Below, in pieces: positions 48,730 through 55,655 of a DNA stretch of 64,000 bases; position 1 is the stretch's first letter; the number at the start of each line of letters is the position of its first letter. The DNA is from Vibrionaceae bacterium (GTDB lineage Bacteria; Pseudomonadota; Gammaproteobacteria; Enterobacterales; Vibrionaceae), in contig JAAEZQ010000003.1 of assembly GCA_018222805.1 (NCBI GenBank), positions 203,487-267,486 on the forward strand, written 5' to 3'. A model generated the notes under the pieces. That model saw nothing but the letters and a program-made list of their open reading frames with translations, was not told where the DNA came from and made no database searches. The position numbers were made by a program, and so were the translations under genes.

Positions 48730-49179
48730 ATGAAATATCAGCAACTTGAAAATTTGGAATGTGGGTGGAAGTGGAACTATCTGATCAAAAAGTGGAAGGA
48801 TGGAGAAGCGATAACGCGTCACATTGACACCAGTGAAGCGGATGCCGCAGTCGCTGAGCTACGACGCTTTGAGCACGAACCAACGCAAGTACTGGCATGG
48901 ATAGATAACCACATGTCAGAAGAGCTTGAGAATAAGCTTAAGCAAGCAATACGTGCAAAACGCAAACGCCATTTCAATGCTGAACAAGTTCATACTAAGA
49001 AGAAGTCCATCGATTTGGATTACCGGGTTTGGGAAAAACTGTCCAGCCGAGCGAATGAACTAGGTTGTACGTTATCTGATGCAATCGAATACCTACTTTC
49101 CGAAGCATCAAGAAGTGAAAAAGCAAGTCAGAAGGTAACTTCAATTAAAGAAGACTTGAGTAAGCTGCTATCCAGCTAA
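48730..49179 (+). CDS. matP: Ter macrodomain organiser MatP
   Basis: This 149-residue protein (150 in E. coli) binds matS sites, organises the Ter macrodomain and links it to the division septum through ZapB. The N-terminal coiled-coil/four-helix part starts MKYQQLENLECGWKWNYLIKKW. The ribbon-helix-helix DNA-binding domain is KKKSIDLDYRVWEKLSSRANELGCTLSDAIEYLLSEA, and a C-terminal tail follows. The frame is open 32 codons further upstream; I chose the ATG at 48730 by family alignment. dif lies 4.6 kb downstream. Confidence 0.94.
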   Translation: MKYQQLENLECGWKWNYLIKKWKDGEAITRHIDTSEADAAVAELRRFEHEPTQVLAWIDNHMSEELENKLKQAIRAKRKRHFNAEQVHTKKKSIDLDYRVWEKLSSRANELGCTLSDAIEYLLSEASRSEKASQKVTSIKEDLSKLLSS

Positions 49180-49189
49180 GGAGTATTAA

Positions 49190-49501
49190 ATGTTATACGT
49201 AATATTGATTGCTGCTGTTGTTATCTTTTGGCTGATTGCGGTTGATCGACCGGTACTCAAAGTTTCGTTTGACGAAGGGCGTATCAGTAAAGTGAAAGGC
49301 CATATTCCACCGTCTTTCAAACACAACTTAGAAGACATCAGTGAACATAATCCATTCACTGGTGAGATGAAAGTTTATAACCAGCGTACAGGTATGCGAT
49401 TGGTTTTTTCTAAAGACGTACCGAAGAAAACCCAGCAAAGAATTCGCAACGTCTTTCCTCACCAAGGCTTTAAAACCTCCAAAGGCAAAAAGCGCGCTTA
49501 G
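49190..49501 (+). CDS. DUF3634 family membrane-anchored protein
   Basis: This 103-residue protein begins with one transmembrane helix (MLYVILIAAVVIFWLIAVD) followed by a small basic domain (VLKVSFDEGRISKVKGHIPPSFKHNLEDI). It matches DUF3634, a Vibrio/Shewanella family of unknown function. It starts 10 bases after matP (AAGGAG before the ATG) and is probably cotranscribed with it. Confidence 0.78.
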   Translation: MLYVILIAAVVIFWLIAVDRPVLKVSFDEGRISKVKGHIPPSFKHNLEDISEHNPFTGEMKVYNQRTGMRLVFSKDVPKKTQQRIRNVFPHQGFKTSKGKKRA

Positions 49502-49621
49502 TCTACATATCAATTACTTATCCATGTTAAATGGGACGCAAAATCGCGTCCCATTATTGTATTTCAAACCTAGAAAACTAACATAACTCCATATTTGTCA
49601 GATGGTTATATGGGGTTACGC

Positions 49622-49942
49622 ATGCGATACGTTGTCACTTTTTTAGCCTTGGTACTCTTTAGCGCTCCGACGTTTGCGGATGATTCGCAGGTCAACCCGG
49701 TTGCGAAAAAGATTAAAAATAAGCTTCAGCGAAAAGTTACTAAGAAGTTCGATGATTATCAGGGCTATTGCGATGTCATGATAGAAATGGAGCACAAGGG
49801 AAGTAAAGCTTCTATTAAGCGAGTGTCAGGGACTGGCGATCAAACCGTGTGTCGGTACGTGAAATCCAATTTAAAAGTCGGGAAGTGGTTCAGCTATAAG
49901 TTTCCCGAGAAGTATATCCGGCTCCATATCACGACGAATTAG
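49622..49942 (+). CDS. Secreted TolA C-terminal-domain-like protein
   Basis: This 106-residue protein has a signal peptide (MRYVVTFLALVLFSAPTFADD, cleavage about residue 20). The mature part (KKIKNKLQRKVTKKFDDYQGYCDVMIEMEHKGSKASIKRVSGTGDQTVCRYVKSNLKVGKWF) has the layout of TolA domain III: helix, YxGxC, two strands, GxxxxC, helix. The two cysteines should form a disulfide. TolA-III is the periplasmic receptor of filamentous phages and group A colicins. This free-standing version could mimic or block it (inference). The frame begins 9 codons earlier at TTG; the ATG at 49622 gives the signal peptide. Confidence 0.65.
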   Translation: MRYVVTFLALVLFSAPTFADDSQVNPVAKKIKNKLQRKVTKKFDDYQGYCDVMIEMEHKGSKASIKRVSGTGDQTVCRYVKSNLKVGKWFSYKFPEKYIRLHITTN

Positions 49943-50076
49943 CCTCAAATGAAATTACCTTAGATTGATATGTAAGTTTAGTAGCGCGGCAGTGTTTTCT
50001 AATCGTCCCAGTACAGTAGTCGGTTTCTATGCGGCAATGACTTTTTTAACTTCGTTTTAGTAAAAGGATTTAGAGA

Positions 50077-50646
50077 GTGTTTGAAATCATTATAGTTATT
50101 TTTTTATTCCTAGTGTTGATTGTTTACTCATCCAAGAAAGCAAGTAAGAACCAACGCAGAGAGCAGGTTAAGCCCTTTATTGGTTCAAATAGTCATCGAG
50201 CTATGAATCCTCCTCAAACCAAATGCTTGAGTGTTCCACACAAAAAGCATGTCTACTTAAGCTCTAAGACCGAGCGAAACTTCTACAACGTTCTACAAGA
50301 AATATTGCCTTCGGATTATGTCATACATTGTCAGGTTTCATTGATGGCTCTAGTACAGCCGGTAAACTTTAAGGACAACTCTCGAACTTGGGCTAAGCGC
50401 ATGGATTACGTCATTACTGACAGAAACACCAAGATACTCGCTGTTATAGAGTTGGATGACTCATCTCACAGACAGAAAAGGCGTCAAGAACGAGACTTGT
50501 ACGTTAATGCAGCACTAGAAGGACATCACAAGTTGCTCAGATTTGATGCTACAGGAAACTATGACCCAATATATGTCGCTACAGTGATAGAAAGAGAAAC
50601 TGGAATCGCGTGTAACCCGTTCATGACCGTCCTTCAACCTAGTTAG
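50077..50646 (+). CDS. DUF2726 domain protein, membrane-anchored
   Basis: This 189-residue protein has an N-terminal helix (FEIIIVIFLFLVLIVYSSKK) followed by a DUF2726 domain. Within it, MDYVITDRNTKILAVIELDDSSHRQKRRQERD has the acid/ExD arrangement of PD-(D/E)XK-like nucleases. The start codon is GTG at 50077 with AGGA 11 bases upstream. DUF2726 is often fused to topoisomerase-type zinc fingers. Whether this one cleaves DNA is unknown. Confidence 0.75.
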   Translation: MFEIIIVIFLFLVLIVYSSKKASKNQRREQVKPFIGSNSHRAMNPPQTKCLSVPHKKHVYLSSKTERNFYNVLQEILPSDYVIHCQVSLMALVQPVNFKDNSRTWAKRMDYVITDRNTKILAVIELDDSSHRQKRRQERDLYVNAALEGHHKLLRFDATGNYDPIYVATVIERETGIACNPFMTVLQPS

Positions 50647-51045
50647 GCTGCTATGTTCTGTTGATAAATAACACCGAATCATTTGGCCTTGGCTCTAAAG
50701 GTTCGCAGCAACAGTGAAAAAGAATGCGAAACCTTGCGACATACTTCGTAACCCTAAAAATGACGGTTTACACAATGTGCCAGTTGCTCATAACATAGTT
50801 TAGTCGATTGGCCTCGACTGGCTTACACATTTGAGTCGTATTTACTATCCAAATCTGAAGCCATCATAAAAGCCGAACCTTAGCGATGGGGTTCGGCTTT
50901 TAGTTATGGATCTAATCTCTGATTTTAGAGCAGGTCGCGTGGTTGTGTTAAACGGTCTATAAACTAGAAATTTGTGACGATTACTTGCAGACGGTATTAT
51001 TCTACTAGTCGATTAACGATAACGCTTTGGACCTTCTGGGGAAGT
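50647..51045. other. Non-coding stretch with a terminator-like hairpin
   Basis: 399 bases have no credible gene. The one clear element is the hairpin at 50868-50901, which recurs at 52652-52686. The rest shows no recombination site or repeat I can recognise. Confidence 0.5.
50868..50901. terminator. Repeated terminator hairpin, copy 1
   Basis: AAAAGCCGAACC pairs with GGTTCGGCTTTT around a 10-base loop, suiting both strands. A near-identical hairpin, loop included apart from one base, lies at 52652-52686. Confidence 0.8.
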
Positions 51046-51522
51046 ATGAAGTTAACCGAGTTTAAACAATCTCATTTTAAACAGCTGGCGGAATGGATTA
51101 AGACTGACGAGTTGAATTACTTATGGGGCGGACCAGCATACACTTTTCCATTAACTCAAACACAGATCAAACGACACTGCGCTCAAGCTGAAGTTCATCC
51201 TTACCTCGCCACCCTGAATAGCGACAATGTTGGGTTTATCGAACTGTACAAAGTAACAGAAGATCATTACCGGATCTGTCGAGTTTTTATACGCGAAGAA
51301 TTTCGCGGCCAAGGACTCGCGAAGGAAATGATGACACTAGCGATTGATAAAGCGCGAAGTGACTTGGCTGCCGAGACACTGAGTTTAGCGGTATTTGAAC
51401 ATAATAACGCGGCAAGGAAATGTTATGAATCTCTGGGTTTTAAGACGTTAACGGTTGAATCGGGCACCAGATACTTTAACGGTAAGTCGTGGAAATTGTT
51501 ACGCATGGAAAAGCAATTTTAG
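51046..51522 (+). CDS. GNAT family N-acetyltransferase
   Basis: This 158-residue GCN5-related acetyltransferase has an acetyl-CoA binding motif (RVFIREEFRGQGLAKEMMTLAI, the RxxGxG/A core) and the C-terminal motif B (NNAARKCYESLGFKTL). It resembles RimJ/RimL-type enzymes, though the acceptor is unknown. GGGGAAG precedes the ATG at 51046. The frame is open 24 codons upstream but that part has no family similarity. It lies next to a second, unrelated GNAT gene. Confidence 0.82.
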   Translation: MKLTEFKQSHFKQLAEWIKTDELNYLWGGPAYTFPLTQTQIKRHCAQAEVHPYLATLNSDNVGFIELYKVTEDHYRICRVFIREEFRGQGLAKEMMTLAIDKARSDLAAETLSLAVFEHNNAARKCYESLGFKTLTVESGTRYFNGKSWKLLRMEKQF

Positions 51523-51634
51523 TGTCTTCCGTGTGTAATGCACTTATCTCAAGCTTGTCTTGTCCATTGAGTATCACCATTAGCCATCAATTATCTAGTT
51601 TTACGTCAGATTCTGACCAATCACGGAGCGAGAA

Positions 51635-52105
51635 ATGGAATTTGTTCCCGTAAACATCGAACAGCAATTAGATTTGTGTATAGCGTTTCGTAAAGATGCT
51701 CATGAAGTCAGTTATGGCAGTGTTGATGGTTTTAATACTGAAGAGGCAGCAGCGTGGTTTGATAGATTAGCGTCTTTGCCGGACGCTGGCTTTTATCATG
51801 CAATCAAGAACAATGAAACCATTGGTCAAATCGAGTTTAGAAAAGACTTGATTGATGATGCAGGCGTAAAATATGGCTACATAAACCTCTTTTACCTAAA
51901 ACCGAAGTTTCGAGGCCAAGGTTTGGGTATCGAGTTGCAAGACTTCATATTTTCGCAATTAAAATCTGCCAAATGCCAGTATGTCCAGTTAAGGTATTTA
52001 CCTGCCAATAGCCAAGGTGTTGCGTTCTATCGTAAACATGGCTGGAAAGACGTTGGTGAGATGGATACACGAGGGCAACTGGCTCAAAAACGCATACCTG
52101 AATAG
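51635..52105 (+). CDS. GNAT family N-acetyltransferase
   Basis: This 156-residue acetyltransferase has motif A YINLFYLKPKFRGQGLGIELQDF (RGQGLG pyrophosphate loop) and motif B NSQGVAFYRKHGWKDVGE. The substrate is unknown. CGGAGCGAG precedes the ATG. It is 9 bases upstream of the PH-domain gene and probably in the same transcript. It shows little similarity to the neighbouring GNAT protein outside the family motifs, so it is not a recent duplication. Confidence 0.85.
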   Translation: MEFVPVNIEQQLDLCIAFRKDAHEVSYGSVDGFNTEEAAAWFDRLASLPDAGFYHAIKNNETIGQIEFRKDLIDDAGVKYGYINLFYLKPKFRGQGLGIELQDFIFSQLKSAKCQYVQLRYLPANSQGVAFYRKHGWKDVGEMDTRGQLAQKRIPE

Positions 52106-52114
52106 GAGATAGTC

Positions 52115-52492
52115 ATGATCGATTTTGAAAACTCATCGGTGTTTAAGCTAAAGCCGATTGAAGAATCGAAGGTGAGAGAAGATTTCTACAAGTTTCTGAT
52201 TGATGGCGAAGAAATCATTGCCGCTTTCAAAAGTATCCGCGATCAAGTGGTTTTCACCAACAAACGAGTTATTGCTGCGAACGTTCAGGGGATTACTGGC
52301 TCAAAAGTGGACTATACATCTTTACCGTATAGCAAGGTAAACGCGTTCTCTGTTGAAACGTCAGGCACATTGGATCTGGATTGTGAGATCGAGCTTTACC
52401 TCAGCGAGGTTGGTAAAGTGTTGTTTGAGATTAAAGGCTCTTTTGATCTGGTGACTTTTAATAAACACATCAGTGAATGTGTGATGGGCTAA
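52115..52492 (+). CDS. Bacterial PH-domain protein
   Basis: This 125-residue protein matches the bacterial pleckstrin-homology (bPH, former DUF1696) family: LIDGEEIIAAFKSIRDQVVFTNKRVIAANVQGITGSKVDYTSLPYSKVNAFSVETSGTLDLDCEIELYL. Family members assemble into rings, and their roles are unknown. AGGAGA sits 7 bases before the ATG. Its stop codon overlaps the stop of a small ORF on the other strand. Confidence 0.82.
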   Translation: MIDFENSSVFKLKPIEESKVREDFYKFLIDGEEIIAAFKSIRDQVVFTNKRVIAANVQGITGSKVDYTSLPYSKVNAFSVETSGTLDLDCEIELYLSEVGKVLFEIKGSFDLVTFNKHISECVMG

Positions 52493-52635
52493 TAAGCGAG
52501 ATCGATAGATTCACTACGCATGGTATTTTTCAGCACATCAACAAGTTTGTTTGGTAGCTGGTGGCGTACAAGATGCTTTGCGATAAAGCTAGAAAAACCA
52601 AACAAAGTAGGGTACTTGGAACTTTTCTCTTCCAT
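52489..52635 (-). CDS. Possible 48-residue ORF or gene remnant
   Basis: A minus-strand frame of 48 codons, starting MEEKSSKYPTLFGFSSFIAK, has protein-like composition. It ends over the PH-gene stop. No ribosome-binding site is visible, and its start lies just beside the second terminator hairpin, so it may be the 3' remnant of a truncated gene. Not recognised. Confidence 0.35.
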   Translation of the reverse strand: MEEKSSKYPTLFGFSSFIAKHLVRHQLPNKLVDVLKNTMRSESIDLAY

Positions 52636-52651
52636 ACATTTAGACAAAAAC

Positions 52652-52686
52652 AAAGCCGAACCTTAGAGATGGGGTTCGGTTTTTTT
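52652..52686 (+). terminator. Repeated terminator hairpin, copy 2
   Basis: AAAGCCGAACC pairs with GGTTCGGTTTTTTT around a loop that differs from copy 1 (50868-50901) by one base. It has a seven-T tail on the plus strand. Confidence 0.8.
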
Positions 52687-52864
52687 GTTAATTGTTAGTA
52701 TGCAACATATACAGAGCCTACAGCGAAAAGTGTTGAGGCATGTCCAAAGACAACACAATCAACTCCACAAAACATCCTGACAATCATAAGAATTAGTGAC
52801 CACGTAACTTAATGTGAATGAGACTCCTATAAGCCTTAGGTAGGACTAAAATCTGCAAGCCCAG

Positions 52865-52954
52865 ATGTTCAAAAGTGTCGTTATAGCGAGTATTCTCAGT
52901 ATTGTTTTTTCAGCTATATTTATCTTGAATATCACATTTAACAAGATGGGGTAG
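52865..52954 (+). CDS. Possible 29-residue single-helix membrane peptide
   Basis: The frame reads MFKSVVIASILSIVFSAIFI and continues to a stop 3 bases before the next ATG. It is almost entirely one hydrophobic helix. No clear ribosome-binding site precedes it. The tight spacing to the Cys-rich gene suggests coupling. Small hydrophobic peptides of this kind occur in filamentous phages and toxin modules, but nothing specific identifies this one. Confidence 0.35.
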   Translation: MFKSVVIASILSIVFSAIFILNITFNKMG

Positions 52955-52957
52955 ACA

Positions 52958-53194
52958 ATGAAACTAGCATATTACGTAAACGATATAGCTCAAGATAATG
53001 GCGACCACGAGGTCCATAATATTGGTGACCATGAAGTCCATAATTCGGGGTGTCCTCATTTTGATAAAATTCAATCTAAGTCTTATTTAGGCTTATTTGA
53101 TAATTGTGCTGAAGCAGTAATTGAAGCAAAGAAAAAATATTACCAGTCAAATGGTTGTTATTGGTGCTGCAACGACTGTCACATGTCACACTAG
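52958..53194 (+). CDS. Small Cys/His-rich protein with tandem GDHEVHN repeats
   Basis: This 78-residue protein has a GGGG ribosome-binding site before its ATG. Residues ~15-29 contain a directly repeated GDHEVHN heptapeptide. The C-terminal part (CPHFDKIQSKSYLGLFDNCAEAVIEAKKKYYQSNGCYWCCNDCH) matches a widespread short pattern: H..GC.., LGxFxxCxxAV..AK..Y, then GCxxCCxxCH. That spacing would bind one metal ion. Function unknown. It lies in the accessory stretch before dif. Confidence 0.65.
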   Translation: MKLAYYVNDIAQDNGDHEVHNIGDHEVHNSGCPHFDKIQSKSYLGLFDNCAEAVIEAKKKYYQSNGCYWCCNDCHMSH

Positions 53195-53198
53195 TTAG

Positions 53199-53410
53199 GA
53201 ACGGGGAACTTTCTACGAACAAATCGCGAACGCACATCCTGGTGGTAAGTTCCCAATAGAAATGAAGTTGACACTTCGCAGCAGGAACTTGGTGCAAGTT
53301 ATGTCGTCAATAACTTCGGCTTAGAGTTAAAGCGCTTTGCGTTTATCAAAACCAGCAGAAACATTTCGCTGAGCGCCCAGCAAGTCAGTAATGTCGAGCT
53401 TACACAGTGA
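53199..53410 (+). pseudogene. Frameshifted gene remnant beside dif
   Basis: Two adjacent frames join into one good protein: TFYEQIANAHPGGKFPIEMK then LTLRSR in the first frame, and from about 53285 ELGASYVVNNFGLELKRFAF and IKTSRNISLSAQQVSNVELTQ in the second. A single lost base near 53285 explains the break, and the start is also missing. It looks like a small phage-type or regulatory protein, not identified further. It lies 320 bp before dif. Confidence 0.6.
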
Positions 53411-53574
53411 TAACACTAGAAAACTAGAACGTAAGAAAGTACAGCTCGAAGCTGGCTCAATTGGAATGTCCAGAAGAGTTAGTATCAGAACTTCAAGAAC
53501 GCCAGGTTGAACTGATAAGCCAACTGAACTGTATTTCAAGGATCTTGTTCGCTAAGAATGTTGGAGGCAAGTAA
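53407..53574 (+). pseudogene. Small gene with a premature stop, overlapping the previous remnant
   Basis: A GTG at 53407 overlaps the preceding TGA (GTGA), a typical coupled start. The frame reads VITLEN, hits TAG at 53425, and continues as NVRKYSSKLAQLECPEELVS and ELQERQVELISQLNCISRIL to a TAA at 53572. The helical, charged sequence is clearly coding-like. One nonsense change has inactivated it. Together with the upstream remnant it was probably a two-gene operon. Confidence 0.55.
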
Positions 53575-53731
53575 TAGAATATCAATCCAGCTGTTCGGTT
53601 ATTTGAATTATATACAATGTAAGAGCTTAATCAGCTGCATGGTTATAAAGTTGATGACTGACGCTGTTGTGGCACAGAAGCAAAATACGGTGTCATTAAG
53701 CTGACAATTCTAAATAGCTCGCACACCCTTT
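53575..53731. other. Non-coding approach to dif
   Basis: I see no gene or repeat, apart from a short GCACACC/GGTGCGC-like inverted match that runs into the left end of dif. Confidence 0.4.
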
Positions 53732-53759
53732 GGTGCGCATTATGTATATTATGTTAAAT
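53732..53759. other. dif site, XerCD chromosome-dimer resolution site
   Basis: This is a 28-bp site of 11-bp XerC arm (GGTGCGCATTA), 6-bp centre (TGTATA) and 11-bp XerD arm (TTATGTTAAAT). As I recall the E. coli dif sequence, it differs from it at one position and from V. cholerae dif1 at three, with the XerD arm identical to both. XerC/XerD resolve chromosome dimers here under FtsK control, and filamentous phages use the same site for integration. It marks the terminus of this chromosome. Confidence 0.92.
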
Positions 53760-53875
53760 AGCGTGTGGCGCTACGCCAAATATTTGCTGGTTTAACCTCC
53801 TATCCCTCCTTTATTTCAATTTCATCCAAGGTTTTGAGACTTCTATTAAACATAATGGCTATTTACCATAAAATA

Positions 53876-53923
53876 CTTAATATAGATCTTAATAATCTAT
53901 CGATTGTTAAGATCTATATTAAG
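53876..53923. repeat. 17-bp perfect inverted repeat between dif and the kinase gene
   Basis: CTTAATATAGATCTTAA (53876-53892) and its exact complement (53907-53923) flank a 14-base spacer. The repeat ends 2 bases before the kinase stop codon. It may act as a terminator for the minus-strand operon although no T-run follows, or as a cruciform. It is very AT-rich. Confidence 0.75.
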
Positions 53924-53924
53924 G

Positions 53925-55655
53925 CTAACTATTTCCTAAAAACATTTGAATGGCTTCGTAGATGTCTTGTCTACGGACTGGTTTAGAGATGAAACTGTCC
54001 ATGCCAGCATCTAAGCATTTGTCACGGTCACTTTCTAAAGCGTGTGCTGTTAATGCAATGATTGGAATGGTGATGCCTTTTTCTCTAATCAAGCGCGTTG
54101 CGGTAATTCCATCCATTACTGGCATCGACACGTCCATGAGTATCATGTCTATTGAGTCACAATGCTCTTCTAGAAACGTCAGAGCTTCTTCACCATGGCT
54201 TGAGATGTGAACGTTATGACCTAACTTGTTTAAAATTAGTTTAATCACGAGTTGGTTTGAATGCGTATCTTCGACAACAAGCAAATTCAACGCTTTGACT
54301 GGACTGTTTGCTTCGATTTTTACGGGACGATTCTGATGAAGTCTGGTTAACACTGGAATCTTTATTGTAAATGACGAGCCCACATGTTCTTCGCTTTCTA
54401 CTGAGATGGTTCCGCGCATCATCTCTACTAAATGTTTGGTGATCGCCAGACCTAATCCTGTTCCACCGAAACGTCTGGTTATCGATCTGTCACCTTGATG
54501 AAATGCAGTGAATAGACGTGATTGTTTGGCTTTTGATATACCAATGCCCGTATCAGAGACGGATATAATTAGCTCGTCTTTTTGTTCTAACACTGAGACG
54601 TTCACAGTACCGTTATCGGTGAATTTAATTGCGTTACCAATGAGGTTAAATAAAACTTGAGATAATCTCGTCGAGTCAATCCAATACTGTTTATCAGGCG
54701 GTATACTACAATTAAGGCTAAAATCTAGATTTTTGCTACTAGCTATTTGTTTTTGTTGGGAAATGACAAAAGTGACAGCGTCACCTAGATTAGTCCACTG
54801 CTCATGTAACTGAAAGCTGCCCGACTCTATTTTAGAGATATCTAGGATGTCACTTATGATTGCGAGAAGCAGTTCCGCAGAGCTCTCCATCTGACACAGT
54901 GCTTCGAACTGCTCGTTGGATAATGTTGATTGTCTCAGAATATCGAGCATACCAAGAACGGAGTTTAGCGGGGTTCGGATCTCATGGCTCATCATCGCTA
55001 AAAACTCGGACTTAGATTGGTTCGCGAGCTCCGCTTCTTCTCGTGCTTTAGCTAACTCTGTCGTCCTTACATCAACGATACGTTGTAACTTCTCTTTGGT
55101 CTCGATATCAATAACTGCTCGTTCTATTAGCGGGCGAAAGCGTCGAAGTGTCTCTTTGTTTTCAATACTGAAGTGCCCTTTTTGTGCACCAATCAATAGG
55201 ATGATATTTTGAGTCACTTCTGAGCGAATACCCGTCATAATAACGGAGTTTACATGGTTCTTAACGAATATGTTTAAGTTGGAGAACTCGCCTAACCTTA
55301 ATGGTTCGAACAGCAATATACATTCACCATTTAACGCTCGCTCCAGTGTGTTACCGTGTAACCAATTAACCTTATCGAATACTCTGTTTGTTGATATTAA
55401 AGTTTTGAAAGGCTGTCTGTTATCGTCACGGGTAATAACGATAAAATCTTCAAAGTTAATGTATTTTTTTAAGACCGTATTTAAACCAGAGAAGATTTCA
55501 TTACGGTTTTTGGCTTCGCTCATAGCTGATATTGCTGAAAGAATGGCTTTGTTTTCATCAGCCAGCAATTTTTCTCTATGCTTCGCTTGTTGTAACTCAA
55601 CCAATGCTTCCTGCAGCGCTTCTTGCTGGTAGGTCTCTAAATATTTATCTTTCAT
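53925..55655 (-). CDS. vpsS: Hybrid sensor histidine kinase (VpsS/NahK type)
   Basis: This 576-residue cytoplasmic kinase has an N-terminal coiled coil and a GAF-like sensing region (about residues 30-195), then a HisKA dimerisation domain with H224 (MMSHEIRTPLNS), and an ATPase domain with N-box GNAIKFTD, G1 DTGIGI and G2 GGTGLGL. A C-terminal receiver domain has the phospho-acceptor D508 (LMDVSMPVMDG). There is no membrane segment. The neighbouring NosP gene overlaps its start by 11 bases. In V. cholerae the equivalent pair senses nitric oxide and VpsS feeds the LuxU/LuxO phosphorelay and biofilm control. The symbol is by homology and context. Confidence 0.75.
   Translation of the reverse strand: MKDKYLETYQQEALQEALVELQQAKHREKLLADENKAILSAISAMSEAKNRNEIFSGLNTVLKKYINFEDFIVITRDDNRQPFKTLISTNRVFDKVNWLHGNTLERALNGECILLFEPLRLGEFSNLNIFVKNHVNSVIMTGIRSEVTQNIILLIGAQKGHFSIENKETLRRFRPLIERAVIDIETKEKLQRIVDVRTTELAKAREEAELANQSKSEFLAMMSHEIRTPLNSVLGMLDILRQSTLSNEQFEALCQMESSAELLLAIISDILDISKIESGSFQLHEQWTNLGDAVTFVISQQKQIASSKNLDFSLNCSIPPDKQYWIDSTRLSQVLFNLIGNAIKFTDNGTVNVSVLEQKDELIISVSDTGIGISKAKQSRLFTAFHQGDRSITRRFGGTGLGLAITKHLVEMMRGTISVESEEHVGSSFTIKIPVLTRLHQNRPVKIEANSPVKALNLLVVEDTHSNQLVIKLILNKLGHNVHISSHGEEALTFLEEHCDSIDMILMDVSMPVMDGITATRLIREKGITIPIIALTAHALESDRDKCLDAGMDSFISKPVRRQDIYEAIQMFLGNS
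54772..54784. other. matS site (MatP binding), inside the kinase gene
   Basis: GTGACAGCGTCAC fits GTGACRNYGTCAC at every position. It lies about 1 kb past dif, so the two perfect matS sites (this and 14298-14310) flank matP and dif on both sides. Confidence 0.85.

Noticed and set aside
50647..53731. Integron cassette array with attC sites
   Set aside because: The small genes with hairpins between them prompted the idea, but I could find no attC-type core sites or Vibrio VCR/VPR-like repeats.
53765..53986. 73-codon plus-strand ORF spanning the 17-bp inverted repeat
   Set aside because: It overlaps the kinase stop on the other strand, is AT-rich, and has no ribosome-binding site.
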